Origin: Nocardioides luteus
GTDB lineage: Bacteria; Actinomycetota; Actinomycetes; Propionibacteriales; Nocardioidaceae
Assembly: GCF_000960475.2 (NCBI RefSeq)
Contig: NZ_JZDQ02000041.1
Location: 1 to 50,305 of the forward strand
Length of the DNA stretch: 50,305 bases
Direction: 5' to 3'
Made by a program: the position numbers and the translations under genes. Of the stretch, positions 33,337 to 41,538 are shown piece by piece (the stretch's first letter is position 1; each line of letters opens with the position of its first letter). The notes under the pieces are model-generated. The model worked only from the letters and a program-made list of their open reading frames with translations, searched no databases and had not been told where the DNA came from.

Positions 33337-34896
33337 ATGGGTGTCACGAGCGAGAGCGGGCGGATCGTCGCGGGAGGCCGGAAGGGCACCTACGTACGTC
33401 TGGCCGAAGGCCCGCAGGAGCGTCACATCTCGCGCACCGACCTGGCCCGCAAGCCCGAGGACCTGGGCGATCCGATCCTGACCGTCGCGCACCTGTCCGA
33501 CATGCACATCTGCGACCACCAATCGCCGGCGCGGGTCGAGGTGCTGGACCGGCTCATGGACCCCGACAGCACGGCCCGCGAGCTGATCGACGAGATCGGG
33601 ACGTACCGGGCCCAAGAGCTGCTGACCGCACAGGTCGGAGCGGCGATGGTCGAGGCGGTCAACGAGATCACCGAGGGTCCGGTGGGCGGCGGCCCGCTCG
33701 ACCTGGCGATCGCGACCGGCGACAACACCGACAACGGGCAGTACAACGAGCTCGACTGGTACCTGACCCTGCTCGACGGTGGCCGGCTGACGCCCGACTC
33801 CGGCGACATGCTGCACTACGAGGGCGTCGCCACCCTGCCGGACAAGCGCTTCTGGCACCCGCAGGGCGAGACGTACGACATGCGTCGCGGCGACCACGGC
33901 TTCCCGCTCGTCCCCGGGCTGTTGAAGGCCGTACGCCGCGCGATCGACTCACCCGGCCTGGAGGTGCCGTGGCTGGCCGTCAACGGCAACCACGACGGGC
34001 TGCTGCAGGGCACCGTGCCGGGCAACACCGCCATCGGCGAGGTCGCGGTCGGCGACCTGAAGGCGATCGCGATGCCCGAGCACTGGACCGACGAGGCCAA
34101 GGCGAAGCTGATCGCCGGGCTGGTCTCCGGTGACCCGGCGGCGCTCGCGATGCTGGCCGAGCTGGAGCCCTACCAGGTGACCGCCGACCGTCGTCGCCGC
34201 CAGACCACCCTCCAGGAGTTCATCGACTCCCACGTGCACGACGAGGCCAAGCCGCCCGGGCACGGCTTCCGGGCCGGCGGCGAGCCCTACTACCGCTACG
34301 ACGTCAACGACGAGGTCACCTTCGTCGTCCTCGACACCGTCAACCCGGCCGGCGGCTTCCAGGGATCCCTCGACGCCGAGCAGCTCGAGTGGCTCGACGC
34401 CGTGCTCGCCTCCACCGACTACGACGAGCGGCTCGCGGTGATCGCCAGCCACCACGACGTGGCCTCGCTGACCAACGACATGAGCGGCGCCGGCGGCACG
34501 CGGCGCGTGCTCGGCGACGAGGTCGAGAAGACCGTCTCACGTCATGAGAGCGCGGTCCTCTGGCTCAACGGCCACACCCACCGTACGTCGGTGAGGCCGC
34601 GCGGATCGTGGTGGGAGGTCACCGCGCCGTCGCTGATCGACTGGCCGCAGCAGGGCCGGGTCGTCGAGCTGATCTCCGACGGGGACGTGCTCACCATCGC
34701 CACCACGATGCTCGACCACGCCGGTCCCGCGCGCTGGAGCGGCTCGATCGAGAAGGTCGGCCACCTCGCCTCGCTCTCCCGCGAGCTGGCCGCCAACGAC
34801 TGGCAGGGACCGCAGGTGCCCCTCGCCGAGCACCCGGCGGCAGGGACGGCGCAGGACCGCAACGTACTGCTCCATCTGCTCGATCCGAGGGCCTGA
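33337..34896 (+). CDS. TIGR03767-type metallophosphoesterase
   Basis: A 519-aa calcineurin-like phosphoesterase of the actinobacterial PPA1498 type. All five metal-binding motifs are visible: HLSDMHICDHQ (D/H), ATGDNTDNGQYNE (GD), VNGNHDG (NHD), ASHHD and NGHTHRT. A long insert between motifs II and III (about 150-210) is characteristic. No signal peptide is apparent at the first residues (MGVTSESGRIVAGG), though related proteins may be exported. GGAGAAGAGG precedes the ATG. Substrate unknown. It is not obviously linked to its neighbours. Confidence 0.88.
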   Translation: MGVTSESGRIVAGGRKGTYVRLAEGPQERHISRTDLARKPEDLGDPILTVAHLSDMHICDHQSPARVEVLDRLMDPDSTARELIDEIGTYRAQELLTAQVGAAMVEAVNEITEGPVGGGPLDLAIATGDNTDNGQYNELDWYLTLLDGGRLTPDSGDMLHYEGVATLPDKRFWHPQGETYDMRRGDHGFPLVPGLLKAVRRAIDSPGLEVPWLAVNGNHDGLLQGTVPGNTAIGEVAVGDLKAIAMPEHWTDEAKAKLIAGLVSGDPAALAMLAELEPYQVTADRRRRQTTLQEFIDSHVHDEAKPPGHGFRAGGEPYYRYDVNDEVTFVVLDTVNPAGGFQGSLDAEQLEWLDAVLASTDYDERLAVIASHHDVASLTNDMSGAGGTRRVLGDEVEKTVSRHESAVLWLNGHTHRTSVRPRGSWWEVTAPSLIDWPQQGRVVELISDGDVLTIATTMLDHAGPARWSGSIEKVGHLASLSRELAANDWQGPQVPLAEHPAAGTAQDRNVLLHLLDPRA

Positions 34897-34924
34897 CGGC
34901 CTCCAAAACGCCTCCGACACGCCG

Positions 34925-34930
34925 TTATCT
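34925..34930 (+). promoter_or_regulatory. Possible -10 element for the DUF3052 gene
   Basis: TTATCT lies about 110 bases before the start codon in an otherwise GC-rich gap, which would give a leader of about 100 bases containing the hairpins listed next. Confidence 0.3.
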
Positions 34931-34952
34931 AGCGAATGACAGGCGGTTGGGG

Positions 34953-35014
34953 TTGCGTGGACCAGCGTTCTCCGCTGGACTACCACCAACCGAAGTCCAC
35001 GCAAGCAGCGTGGA
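34953..35014 (+). promoter_or_regulatory. Structured leader of the DUF3052 gene
   Basis: TTGCGTGGAC (34953-34962) pairs with GTCCACGCAA (34995-35004), enclosing a second stem CCAGCG/CGCTGG (34962-34967 with 34973-34978). GCGTGGAC then recurs at 35007-35014 and could pair with the same strand of the stem, an arrangement that allows two alternative folds before the ribosome binding site at 35027-35034. Confidence 0.5.
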
Positions 35015-35039
35015 CACCAAGCACTTGGAGGAAAGACAC

Positions 35040-35453
35040 GTGAGCTCGACCGCAGCCACAGGGCCTGCGGACCGGCTGGGCCTCAAGTCCGGCATGGTCA
35101 TCCAGGAACTGGGCTGGGACAACGATACGGATGACGAGCTGCGGGTCGCCATCGAAGACTCCGTCGACGCAGACCTGGTCGACGGTGAATACGGCAATGT
35201 CGTCGACGCCGTGCTGCTGTGGTGGCGCGACGACGATGGCGACCTCGTCGACGGTCTCGTCGACGCGCTGACCGACCTGGTCGGCGGTGGGGTCATCTGG
35301 TTGCTGACGCCGAAGGTGGGCCGCCCGGGTGCGGTCGACCCGGCCGATATCGCCGAGGCGGCGCCGATCGCCGGACTGTCCCAGACCACCACCGCATCTG
35401 TGAGCAAGGACTGGGCCGCGACGCGTCTGCTGGCGCCGAAGACTCCTGCCTGA
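35040..35453 (+). CDS. DUF3052 family protein
   Basis: A 137-aa acidic protein of the DUF3052 family (Rv2239c-like), recognised from LGLKSGMVIQELGWDNDTDDELR and the C-terminal WAATRLLAPK. Function unknown. GTG 35040 has a strong ribosome binding site (GGAGGAAAG). In mycobacteria this gene lies between aceE and ahpE on the opposite strand to aceE; here the orientation is conserved but aceE is 23 kb away. The upstream leader is structured. Confidence 0.9.
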   Translation: MSSTAATGPADRLGLKSGMVIQELGWDNDTDDELRVAIEDSVDADLVDGEYGNVVDAVLLWWRDDDGDLVDGLVDALTDLVGGGVIWLLTPKVGRPGAVDPADIAEAAPIAGLSQTTTASVSKDWAATRLLAPKTPA

Positions 35454-35522
35454 TGGCCGCTGTTCTCGGGGTCGGTGGACACTCGCGGGAGTCTTCGCGT
35501 GCGCGCGGTTAGACTCCCAACG

Positions 35523-37199
35523 GTGTTCTCGACTACGGCTGCCAAGGCACGTACCGCCGGTTCCGCGGCGATGATCCTGGCCGGCTCCGGCATCGTCCGG
35601 CCGGTCAGCCCGCTCGGGCTCGCACGGACCGGACTGGCGCTGGCGCGCTGGGGCACCGGGCCTGCCGGAGGGTTCATCGGCCTCGCTCGCCGCTACCCAC
35701 GCCGGACCGCGGTCATCGACGAGCTGGGGTCGCTGACGTACGCCGACCTCGACCGCCGCTCCAACGCGATCGCCCGGGCCCTGGCCGCCCGGGGGATCGG
35801 CGAGGGCGACGGGGTCGCGATCATGTGCCGCAACCACCGCGGGTTCATCGACGCCACCCTGGCGGTCGCGAAGCTGGGCGCCGACGCGCTCTACCTCAAC
35901 ACTGCGTTCGCCGGTCCGCAGCTCGTCGGCGTGCTGGATCGGGACAAGCCCGCTCTGATCATCCACGACGAGGAGTTCACCGGGATGCTGTCCTCGGCGA
36001 CCTCGGCCGAGCGCCTGGTCGCGTGGGTCGACTCCGAGGATCCCGGGGAGACGCTCGAGTCGCTGGTCAGCGGTGACGCGCGGCCGGTGACGCCGCCGAA
36101 GCGGCACGGGCGGATCGTGATCCTGACCTCCGGCACGACGGGGGCACCCAAGTCGGCGCCGCGTCCGGAGGCCGGGTTCGACGCCGCGGTCGCGCTGATG
36201 TCGCGGATGCCGATGAAGGACGGCTGGCGCTGCTTCGTCGCCGCGCCGCTCTTCCACACCTGGGGGCTCGCCCACCTGCTCTTCGCCGAGCTGCTCGGCA
36301 CCACGATGATCCTGCGCCGCCGGTTCGACCCGGAGGACGCGCTGAGGACCCTCGAGGAGACCCGGGCCGACTCGTTCGTGGTCATCCCGGTGATGATGCA
36401 GCGGATCCTGTCGCTGCCGGAGGAGACCCTGGCTGCGTACGACATCGAGGGGATCGCCTCCCGGCTGAAGGCCGTCGCGTCCTCGGGCTCGGCGCTGCCG
36501 GGCGACCTGGCGCTGGAGTGGATGGACCGGTTCGGCGACACCCTCTACAACGTCTACGGCTCGACCGAGGTCTCCTACGCCTCGATCGCCGACCCCGTCG
36601 ATCTGCGCGAGGCGCCGACCTCGGCCGGCAAGGTGCCGTGGGGGACCCAGATGAGGATCCTGGACGCCGAGGGCGTCCCGGTGCCCGACGGCGAGGCCGG
36701 CCGGATCTTCGTCGGCAACGGCCTGCTCTTCGAGGGCTACACCAGCGGTGGCGGCAAGGAGGTCATCGAGGGTCTGATGGCGACCGGCGACGTCGGCCGG
36801 TTCGGCCCCGACGGCCGGCTCTACATCGAGGGCCGCGACGACGACATGATCGTCTCCGGCGGCGAGAACGTCTTCCCGCAGGAGGTCGAGGACTGCCTCA
36901 TCCGGCACCCGCTCGTCGCCGACGCGGCCTGCGTCGGGGTCGAGGACGCCGACTTCGGCAAGCGACTGCGCGGGTTCGTGGTGCTCGTTCCTGGCGCCGA
37001 GGCTGACGTCGAGGGCGACGTCGATGCGGTGTTGAAGGACTGGGTCAAGGAGAATCTTGCTCGCTTCAAGGTGCCCCGCGAGATCATCGTGACCGACGCC
37101 CTGCCGCGCAACGCGACCGGCAAGGTGCTGCGGCGTGAGCTGGTGACCTGGGACACCGAGGCAGCGGGTTCCAACGGCGAGAGGGCGGCAGGGCAGTGA
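35523..37199 (+). CDS. Acyl-CoA synthetase (AMP-forming)
   Basis: A 558-aa member of the acyl-adenylate enzyme superfamily, which activates carboxylic acids to acyl-CoA. Motifs: P-loop-like ILTSGTTGAPKSAPR (about 198-212), YGSTEVS, GDVGRFGPDGRLYIEGRDDD and SGGENVFPQEVE, and the C-terminal catalytic Lys in RNATGKVLRREL. The likely substrate is a medium or long-chain fatty acid but this cannot be fixed. TAGACT 7 bases before GTG 35523 suggests a leaderless mRNA. The stop overlaps the ahpE start (GTGA), so the two are co-expressed. Its insertion between DUF3052 and ahpE differs from mycobacteria. Confidence 0.92.
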   Translation: MFSTTAAKARTAGSAAMILAGSGIVRPVSPLGLARTGLALARWGTGPAGGFIGLARRYPRRTAVIDELGSLTYADLDRRSNAIARALAARGIGEGDGVAIMCRNHRGFIDATLAVAKLGADALYLNTAFAGPQLVGVLDRDKPALIIHDEEFTGMLSSATSAERLVAWVDSEDPGETLESLVSGDARPVTPPKRHGRIVILTSGTTGAPKSAPRPEAGFDAAVALMSRMPMKDGWRCFVAAPLFHTWGLAHLLFAELLGTTMILRRRFDPEDALRTLEETRADSFVVIPVMMQRILSLPEETLAAYDIEGIASRLKAVASSGSALPGDLALEWMDRFGDTLYNVYGSTEVSYASIADPVDLREAPTSAGKVPWGTQMRILDAEGVPVPDGEAGRIFVGNGLLFEGYTSGGGKEVIEGLMATGDVGRFGPDGRLYIEGRDDDMIVSGGENVFPQEVEDCLIRHPLVADAACVGVEDADFGKRLRGFVVLVPGAEADVEGDVDAVLKDWVKENLARFKVPREIIVTDALPRNATGKVLRRELVTWDTEAAGSNGERAAGQ

Positions 37200-37660
37200 C
37201 TGGACTTCAGATCGGCGGTCCGGCTCCGGACTTCACCCTCCGTGACCAGTTCGGTGCCGACGTCACGCTCTCGGACTTCCACGCCAAGAAGGCCGTGGCG
37301 ATCTTCTTCTTCCCGTTCGCCTTCTCCGGCGTGTGCACCGGCGAGATGAGCGGGCTGCGCGACCGCCTCGACGAGTTCGTCACCTTCGACACCGAGGTAC
37401 TGGCGATCTCGTGCGACCCGGTCTACGCGATCCGGCAGTTCGCCGACACCGACCGGCTCAACTTCCCGGTGCTCTCCGACTTCTGGCCGCACGGCGAGGT
37501 GGCGAAGGCCTACGACGTCTTCAACGACCGCACCGGCGCCCCGCTCCGGTCGTCCTACATCATCGACAAGTCCGGTGTCGTCCGGTGGGCCGTGCACAAC
37601 GCCAACGCCGACGGCCGCGACCTCGACGAGCACCTCCGGCAGCTCCACGCAGCGGTCTGA
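37196..37660 (+). CDS. ahpE: Peroxiredoxin AhpE, 1-Cys type
   Basis: A 154-aa peroxiredoxin that reduces peroxides, with mycothiol or mycoredoxin as likely partner in Actinobacteria. The peroxidatic Cys47 lies in FPFAFSGVCTGE, a PxxxxSxxC version typical of AhpE. Length and the C-terminal HNANADGRDLDEHLRQL match Rv2238c of M. tuberculosis. The GTG start overlaps the acyl-CoA synthetase stop. A terminator follows 87 bases downstream. Confidence 0.94.
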   Translation: MTGLQIGGPAPDFTLRDQFGADVTLSDFHAKKAVAIFFFPFAFSGVCTGEMSGLRDRLDEFVTFDTEVLAISCDPVYAIRQFADTDRLNFPVLSDFWPHGEVAKAYDVFNDRTGAPLRSSYIIDKSGVVRWAVHNANADGRDLDEHLRQLHAAV

Positions 37661-37747
37661 GCAGGTAGTTTACGGGTCATCAAAGGTCCGTTAACAGGCT
37701 GGTTACATCGCTTTTCCTATGCCCGGGGCGGGATCTAATCTTGAGTT

Positions 37748-37785
37748 GTTGAGCCGCTGATGACCCGAGACGTCAGCGGCTCAAC
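37748..37785 (+). terminator. Terminator hairpin after ahpE
   Basis: Perfect 13-bp stem GTTGAGCCGCTGA (37748-37760) with its complement (37773-37785) and a 12-nt loop, followed by TTCCATTTC. Confidence 0.65.
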
Positions 37786-37857
37786 TTCCATTTCAGGGTT
37801 GGTACGTCGGCCCGGTTCGCCGGGCCCGCCCCTGATCGCGTACTCTTGGGGCGCTTC

Positions 37858-37933
37858 GGACGCATAGCTCAGTTGGTAGAGCGCCTCCCTTACAAGGAGG
37901 ATGTCAGGGGTTCGAGTCCCTTTGCGTCCACCA
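37858..37933 (+). tRNA. tRNA-Val(UAC)
   Basis: The cloverleaf is complete: acceptor GGACGCA (37858-37864) with TGCGTCC (37923-37929), D arm with AGCTCAGTTGGTAGAGC, anticodon loop CTTACAA with anticodon TAC at 37891-37893, T loop TTCGAGT, and an encoded CCA (37931-37933). TACTCT at 37841-37846 is a plausible -10. I saw no second copy of its 3' end in the window, so no attachment site is supported. Confidence 0.97.
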
Positions 37934-37970
37934 CGGCAGTCCTTGCCATCTGAACCGGACCAACGGCGGA

Positions 37971-38618
37971 TCAGTACGTCCTCGGGGCGCCGTCCGGTCG
38001 CCGCTCGAGCGCCCGCGCGTCCCTGTCGTCCGGCTGGTTCGCAAGACGCGTGAGGCAGGTCGCGAAGACGGCATCGCGAACGCGCGCGGACAATTCCGGG
38101 TGGCCGTACCGATCCGGCTGGGAGAGGGTGTTCAGCGCGATCCCGGTGTTCGCCGAGAGGATCATCTGCGCGGCTTCTCGGCTCGGAATGCGTAGCGCGC
38201 CGGCGACGGCGCAACGGTCGAGCGCCTCCGTGAGCAGCACGAAGATCCTCCCCGCTGCCTCGGGCACCTTGGGCAGTGCGGGGGAGAACATGAGGCGGTA
38301 GAGCGCCGGATTGGCGGCCGCGAAGTCGAGGTAGTCGTCCCAGCAGGCATAGAGGTCTGTCACCGGGTCGGTCATGTGTTCGCGGGAGCGTTTGCGCTCG
38401 ATGTAGCGGCTGAACGCCTCGTCGATGACCGCGTTGAGCAGTCCGTGCTTGTTGCCGAAGTGCCGGTACAGCACGGACTTTCCCACACCCACGGCTTCGC
38501 AGACCTCTCTGATCGAGACGTTGCCGGCCCGGGAGTCCTCCATCAGTCGCCGAGCCGCCTCGATCATGGCTGCGCGCATCTGCCCGGCCGGTACCGGCGT
38601 GGGGTGGAGGTTGGTCAC
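37971..38618 (-). CDS. TetR-family transcriptional regulator
   Basis: A 215-aa regulator. The HTH is IREVCEAVGVGKSVLYRHFGNKHGLLNAVI (about 41-70), followed by an all-helical ligand domain. I chose GTG 38618 because AAGGAG lies 8 bases upstream; longer in-frame readings reach 38708 but pass through that site. Target genes are not evident: it is convergent with tRNA-Val, and a small hypothetical gene lies upstream on the same strand. Ligand unknown. Confidence 0.88.
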   Translation of the reverse strand: MTNLHPTPVPAGQMRAAMIEAARRLMEDSRAGNVSIREVCEAVGVGKSVLYRHFGNKHGLLNAVIDEAFSRYIERKRSREHMTDPVTDLYACWDDYLDFAAANPALYRLMFSPALPKVPEAAGRIFVLLTEALDRCAVAGALRIPSREAAQMILSANTGIALNTLSQPDRYGHPELSARVRDAVFATCLTRLANQPDDRDARALERRPDGAPRTY

Positions 38619-38731
38619 GAGCATCTCTCCTTGGCACATGACGACGCGCTGGGGGCGCAGTGCAGCGGCGATCGTACGATGTCCCGCAAGGCTCGTCCGG
38701 TAGCGCATCGCGTGACCCGGGACACTCGACG

Positions 38732-39019
38732 TCAGCTGTCGTCCGGGACCTGGTCGGAGTCGGTCGACGCTGTTGCGTGGTGCCGGAGTACGTTCCGGTC
38801 CAGCGGCAGGGCGACATGCCCGCGGAGCGGCCAGTCGGTGCTGGGGTCGGCGAGATAGAGCCAGATGACGCCGGGGACGGGTGAGCGAACCATCCGGACG
38901 CGGCAGCGGTCCACCGAGGTGCCGGGAATGCTGACGACATCGCCGATCCCGACGCGGGTCACGCTCACGGTGTCGGTCGGCTCCGTGGACACCTCGTCCG
39001 CGTTCAGGCCGTCAGGCAT
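38732..39019 (-). CDS. Small hypothetical protein
   Basis: A 95-aa protein (MPDGLNADEVSTEPTDTVSV...), with a plausible beta-rich core GDVVSIPGTSVDRCRVRMVR and GVIWLYLADPSTDWPLRGHVALPL. I do not recognise a family. There is no signal peptide or membrane helix. The ribosome binding site is weak (AGGACC next to the ATG). It lies 113 bases upstream of the TetR gene on the same strand and could be its partner or target. Confidence 0.5.
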   Translation of the reverse strand: MPDGLNADEVSTEPTDTVSVTRVGIGDVVSIPGTSVDRCRVRMVRSPVPGVIWLYLADPSTDWPLRGHVALPLDRNVLRHHATASTDSDQVPDDS

Positions 39020-39080
39020 GGTCCTGGGCGTTCATGAGTATGCTCCTGAGGATCGATCGGCAACGCTAGAAACGATGACA

Positions 39081-39094
39081 TGAAGATATCTTCA
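39081..39094. promoter_or_regulatory. Candidate ArsR operator 1
   Basis: Perfect palindrome TGAAGATATCTTCA, 48 bases upstream of the ArsR start. The same TGAA-N6-TTCA frame recurs before the SulP gene (39780-39793). Confidence 0.65.
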
Positions 39095-39142
39095 AGTCGT
39101 GTAGTTTGACGATATCCCGCACGCGTCTCGTTGGAGGACTCG

Positions 39143-39475
39143 ATGAGTGTCCCGCTGTATCAGGCCAAGGCCGAGTTCTTCCGTACGCTCGGCCATCCCG
39201 CCCGGATCCGGATCCTGGAGCTCCTCGCCGAGCGGGATCACGCGGTGCACGAGCTGCTCGAGCAGATCTCGATCGAGCCCAGCAACCTGTCCCAGCAGCT
39301 CTCGGTGCTCCGGCGTACGTCGATGGTGGTCTCCCAGCGCCGTGGCGGCGAGGTCGTCTACTCCATCAGCGTGCCGGAGGTGCGCGACCTGCTGCTCTCG
39401 GCCCGCAAGATCCTGGTCGCCAGGGCGGAGGCCCAGAGCGAGTTCGAGGACGAGCTGGTGAACGCCTCCGAGTGA
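39143..39475 (+). CDS. ArsR-family (SmtB/ArsR) transcriptional regulator
   Basis: A 110-aa winged-helix regulator: AEFFRTLGHPARIRILELLAE, the recognition helix in EPSNLSQQLSVLRRTSMVVSQRRGG, and the wing VVYSISVPEVRDLL. There are no Cys residues, so it is not a thiol- or classical arsenic-sensing type; the inducer is unknown. GGAGGA precedes ATG 39143. TGAA-N6-TTCA palindromes in its own promoter and in that of the SulP-PhnA operon suggest it represses both. It is nearly abutting the convergent membrane-protein gene (7 bases). Confidence 0.9.
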   Translation: MSVPLYQAKAEFFRTLGHPARIRILELLAERDHAVHELLEQISIEPSNLSQQLSVLRRTSMVVSQRRGGEVVYSISVPEVRDLLLSARKILVARAEAQSEFEDELVNASE

Positions 39476-39482
39476 GGGCGCA

Positions 39483-39749
39483 CTATCTCCACAGTACGAC
39501 GTAGTAGACGAGCAGCGGAATCACCGGGGCTCCGAGAAACCACGGCGTGGCCAGCGAGAGCTTGTTGATCAGGCGTACGCCGGCGACCGCCATCGCCCCG
39601 AGCATCACGGAGATCACGAACAGGCCCTCGCGCGCGCCGCCCTTGTCGGCGCCGGTGGCACCGAGCGCCGCCATCGCCAAGGAGTGGAGGAGTACGACCG
39701 CGCAGAGCAGTGAGGACGCGACGTACTTCTTGACCTGCTCGATGTGCAC
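39483..39749 (-). CDS. Small membrane protein
   Basis: An 88-aa protein with three predicted membrane segments: SSLLCAVVLLHSLAMAALG (12-30), LFVISVMLGAMAVAGVRLI (43-61) and LGAPVIPLLVYYVVL (72-86). Family not recognised. It is divergent from the SulP gene, with 64 bases between the starts, and may share the ArsR operator at 39780-39793. Accessory role in anion transport is a guess from position. Confidence 0.65.
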   Translation of the reverse strand: MHIEQVKKYVASSLLCAVVLLHSLAMAALGATGADKGGAREGLFVISVMLGAMAVAGVRLINKLSLATPWFLGAPVIPLLVYYVVLWR

Positions 39750-39779
39750 GTACGCACCCTAGTCGGCGACTCATCGAAT

Positions 39780-39793
39780 TGAAAACTTCTTCA
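39780..39793. promoter_or_regulatory. Candidate ArsR operator 2
   Basis: TGAAAACTTCTTCA keeps the TGAA-N6-TTCA frame of the perfect palindrome at 39081-39094 and overlaps TTGAAA (39779-39784), a possible -35 for the SulP gene. Confidence 0.55.
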
Positions 39794-39813
39794 TCTAGTC
39801 AAGTTGTCCTATC

Positions 39814-41508
39814 GTGCTGCATGTGTCGTCGCTGTCATCGGTGTCCCTCGCTGAGGTGAGGAGCCGCGCTGTCGCCCTGCTGCCGGGCAGGGAGGACTGG
39901 GAGGCGGTCAGGCGCGACCCGAAGGCTGACCTGGTCGCCGGCGTGACCGTCGCCGTCGTGGCCCTGCCACTGGCGCTCGCCTTCGGGGTCTCGTCCGGGA
40001 TGGGGGCGTCGGCCGGGATCGTGACCGCGGTGATCGCGGGGATCGTCGCGGCGGTCTTCGGCGGTTCGAACCTGCAGGTCTCCGGGCCGACCGGTGCGAT
40101 GACCGTGGTGCTGGTGCCGATCATCCACGACTTCGGCCGCGACGGGGTGCTGATGGTCGGGCTGCTGGCCGGGATCATGCTGCTGATCGCGGCCGGCCTC
40201 GGGCTGGGGAAGCTAGTGCGCTACCTGCCGATCCCGGTGATCGAGGGGTTCACCGCGGGCATCGCCGTGGTGATCGGCCTGCAGCAGGTTCCGGCGATGT
40301 TCGGGATCGACGGTGGCGAGTTCGAGCACACCTGGCAGGTCGCCCTCGACGTGGTCCGCCGCTGGCTGGAGGGGCCGCACTGGGCGCCGGTGGTGATGGC
40401 ACTGGCCGTCGCTGCCTTCATCCTGGTCGCGCAACGTCTGCGACCGGCGGTGCCGTGGTCGTTGGTCGCGATCGTGCTGGCCACCGTCGCCGGGTCGTGG
40501 CTGCCCGTCGACGGGATCGGCGAGCTCCCGCCCGGCCTGCCCGTGCCGAGCGCCGGGTTCGTCTCGGTGTCCGGGCTCACCGCCCTGGTCCCCGCCGCCG
40601 CGGCCGTCGCCGCCCTGTCCGCGCTGGAGAGCCTGTTGTGCGCGACCGTGGCCGACTCGATGACCGTGGACGAGTCCCACGACCCCGACCGCGAGCTCGT
40701 CGGCCAGGGGCTCGCCAACCTCGCGGTGCCGTTCTTCGGCGGCGTACCCGCGACCGCGGCGATCGCGCGCACCGCCGTCAACGTCCGCGCCGGGGCGCGC
40801 TCCAAGCTGGCCGCGGTCACCCATGCGGTGGTCCTGCTCGTGATCGTGAGCGCGTTGGCCGGACTGGTCGCGCACATCCCGCTCGCGGCGCTCGCCGGTG
40901 TGCTGCTGGCCACCTGCGTACGCATGATCGAGGTCGCCTCGGTCGTCGCCCTGCTGCGCTCGACCCGCGGCGACGCGCTCGTCCTGGTGCTCACCTTCGT
41001 CGTGACCGTCGCCTTCGACCTCGTCGACGCGGTGATCGCTGGGCTGCTGGTCTCGATCCTGTACGCCCTGCGGCAGGTCGCCCGCAGCGCGGTCGTCGAG
41101 CGGGTCGAGCCGTTCGGGCCTGCCCGCGGACTGCATTCCGAGGAGGAGCACGAGCTGCTGAAGAAGCACATCGTGGTCTATCGCTTCGACGGCCCGCTCT
41201 TCTTCGCGGCCGCCCACCGCTTCCTGCTCGAGCTCGCCGAGGTCGCCGACGTCCGGGTGGTGGTCCTGCGGATGTCGCGGGTGACCGCGATCGACGCGAC
41301 CGGTGCGAAGGTCCTCGACGAGGTCATCTCCCGCCTGGAACGACGCGGCAAGGTCGTCATGATCTCGGGCATCTCGCCGGACCACGCCGACGTCCTGGCC
41401 CGGCTCGGGGTCGCCGACCACCTGCGCCGCGACAACCGCATCCACAGCCGTACGCCCGAAGCCATCTCCCGCGCGCTGGAGCTGGTGGCCGAGCATGCCG
41501 GTTCCTAG
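39814..41508 (+). CDS. SulP-family inorganic anion transporter with STAS domain
   Basis: A 564-aa SLC26/SulP transporter. About a dozen membrane segments lie between residues ~35 and 425, with the hallmark SNLQVSGPTGAMTVVLVPI and GFTAGIAVVIGLQQVPAMFG. The cytoplasmic C-terminus (about 450-560) is a STAS domain (IVVYRFDGPLFFAAAHRFL ... VVLRMSRVTAIDATGAKVLDEV). Substrates may be sulfate, bicarbonate or another oxyanion. GTG 39814 is the longest start; later in-frame GTG codons are possible and no ribosome binding site is obvious. It is followed at 30 bases by a PhnA-like gene and preceded by the ArsR-type operator. Confidence 0.93.
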   Translation: MLHVSSLSSVSLAEVRSRAVALLPGREDWEAVRRDPKADLVAGVTVAVVALPLALAFGVSSGMGASAGIVTAVIAGIVAAVFGGSNLQVSGPTGAMTVVLVPIIHDFGRDGVLMVGLLAGIMLLIAAGLGLGKLVRYLPIPVIEGFTAGIAVVIGLQQVPAMFGIDGGEFEHTWQVALDVVRRWLEGPHWAPVVMALAVAAFILVAQRLRPAVPWSLVAIVLATVAGSWLPVDGIGELPPGLPVPSAGFVSVSGLTALVPAAAAVAALSALESLLCATVADSMTVDESHDPDRELVGQGLANLAVPFFGGVPATAAIARTAVNVRAGARSKLAAVTHAVVLLVIVSALAGLVAHIPLAALAGVLLATCVRMIEVASVVALLRSTRGDALVLVLTFVVTVAFDLVDAVIAGLLVSILYALRQVARSAVVERVEPFGPARGLHSEEEHELLKKHIVVYRFDGPLFFAAAHRFLLELAEVADVRVVVLRMSRVTAIDATGAKVLDEVISRLERRGKVVMISGISPDHADVLARLGVADHLRRDNRIHSRTPEAISRALELVAEHAGS

Positions 41509-41538
41509 ACAGACCACAAACCTTCCCGAGGAGAACTG

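Noticed and set aside
37858..37933. tRNA-Val as an integration site
   Set aside because: No integrase gene and no second copy of the tRNA 3' end were seen in the window.
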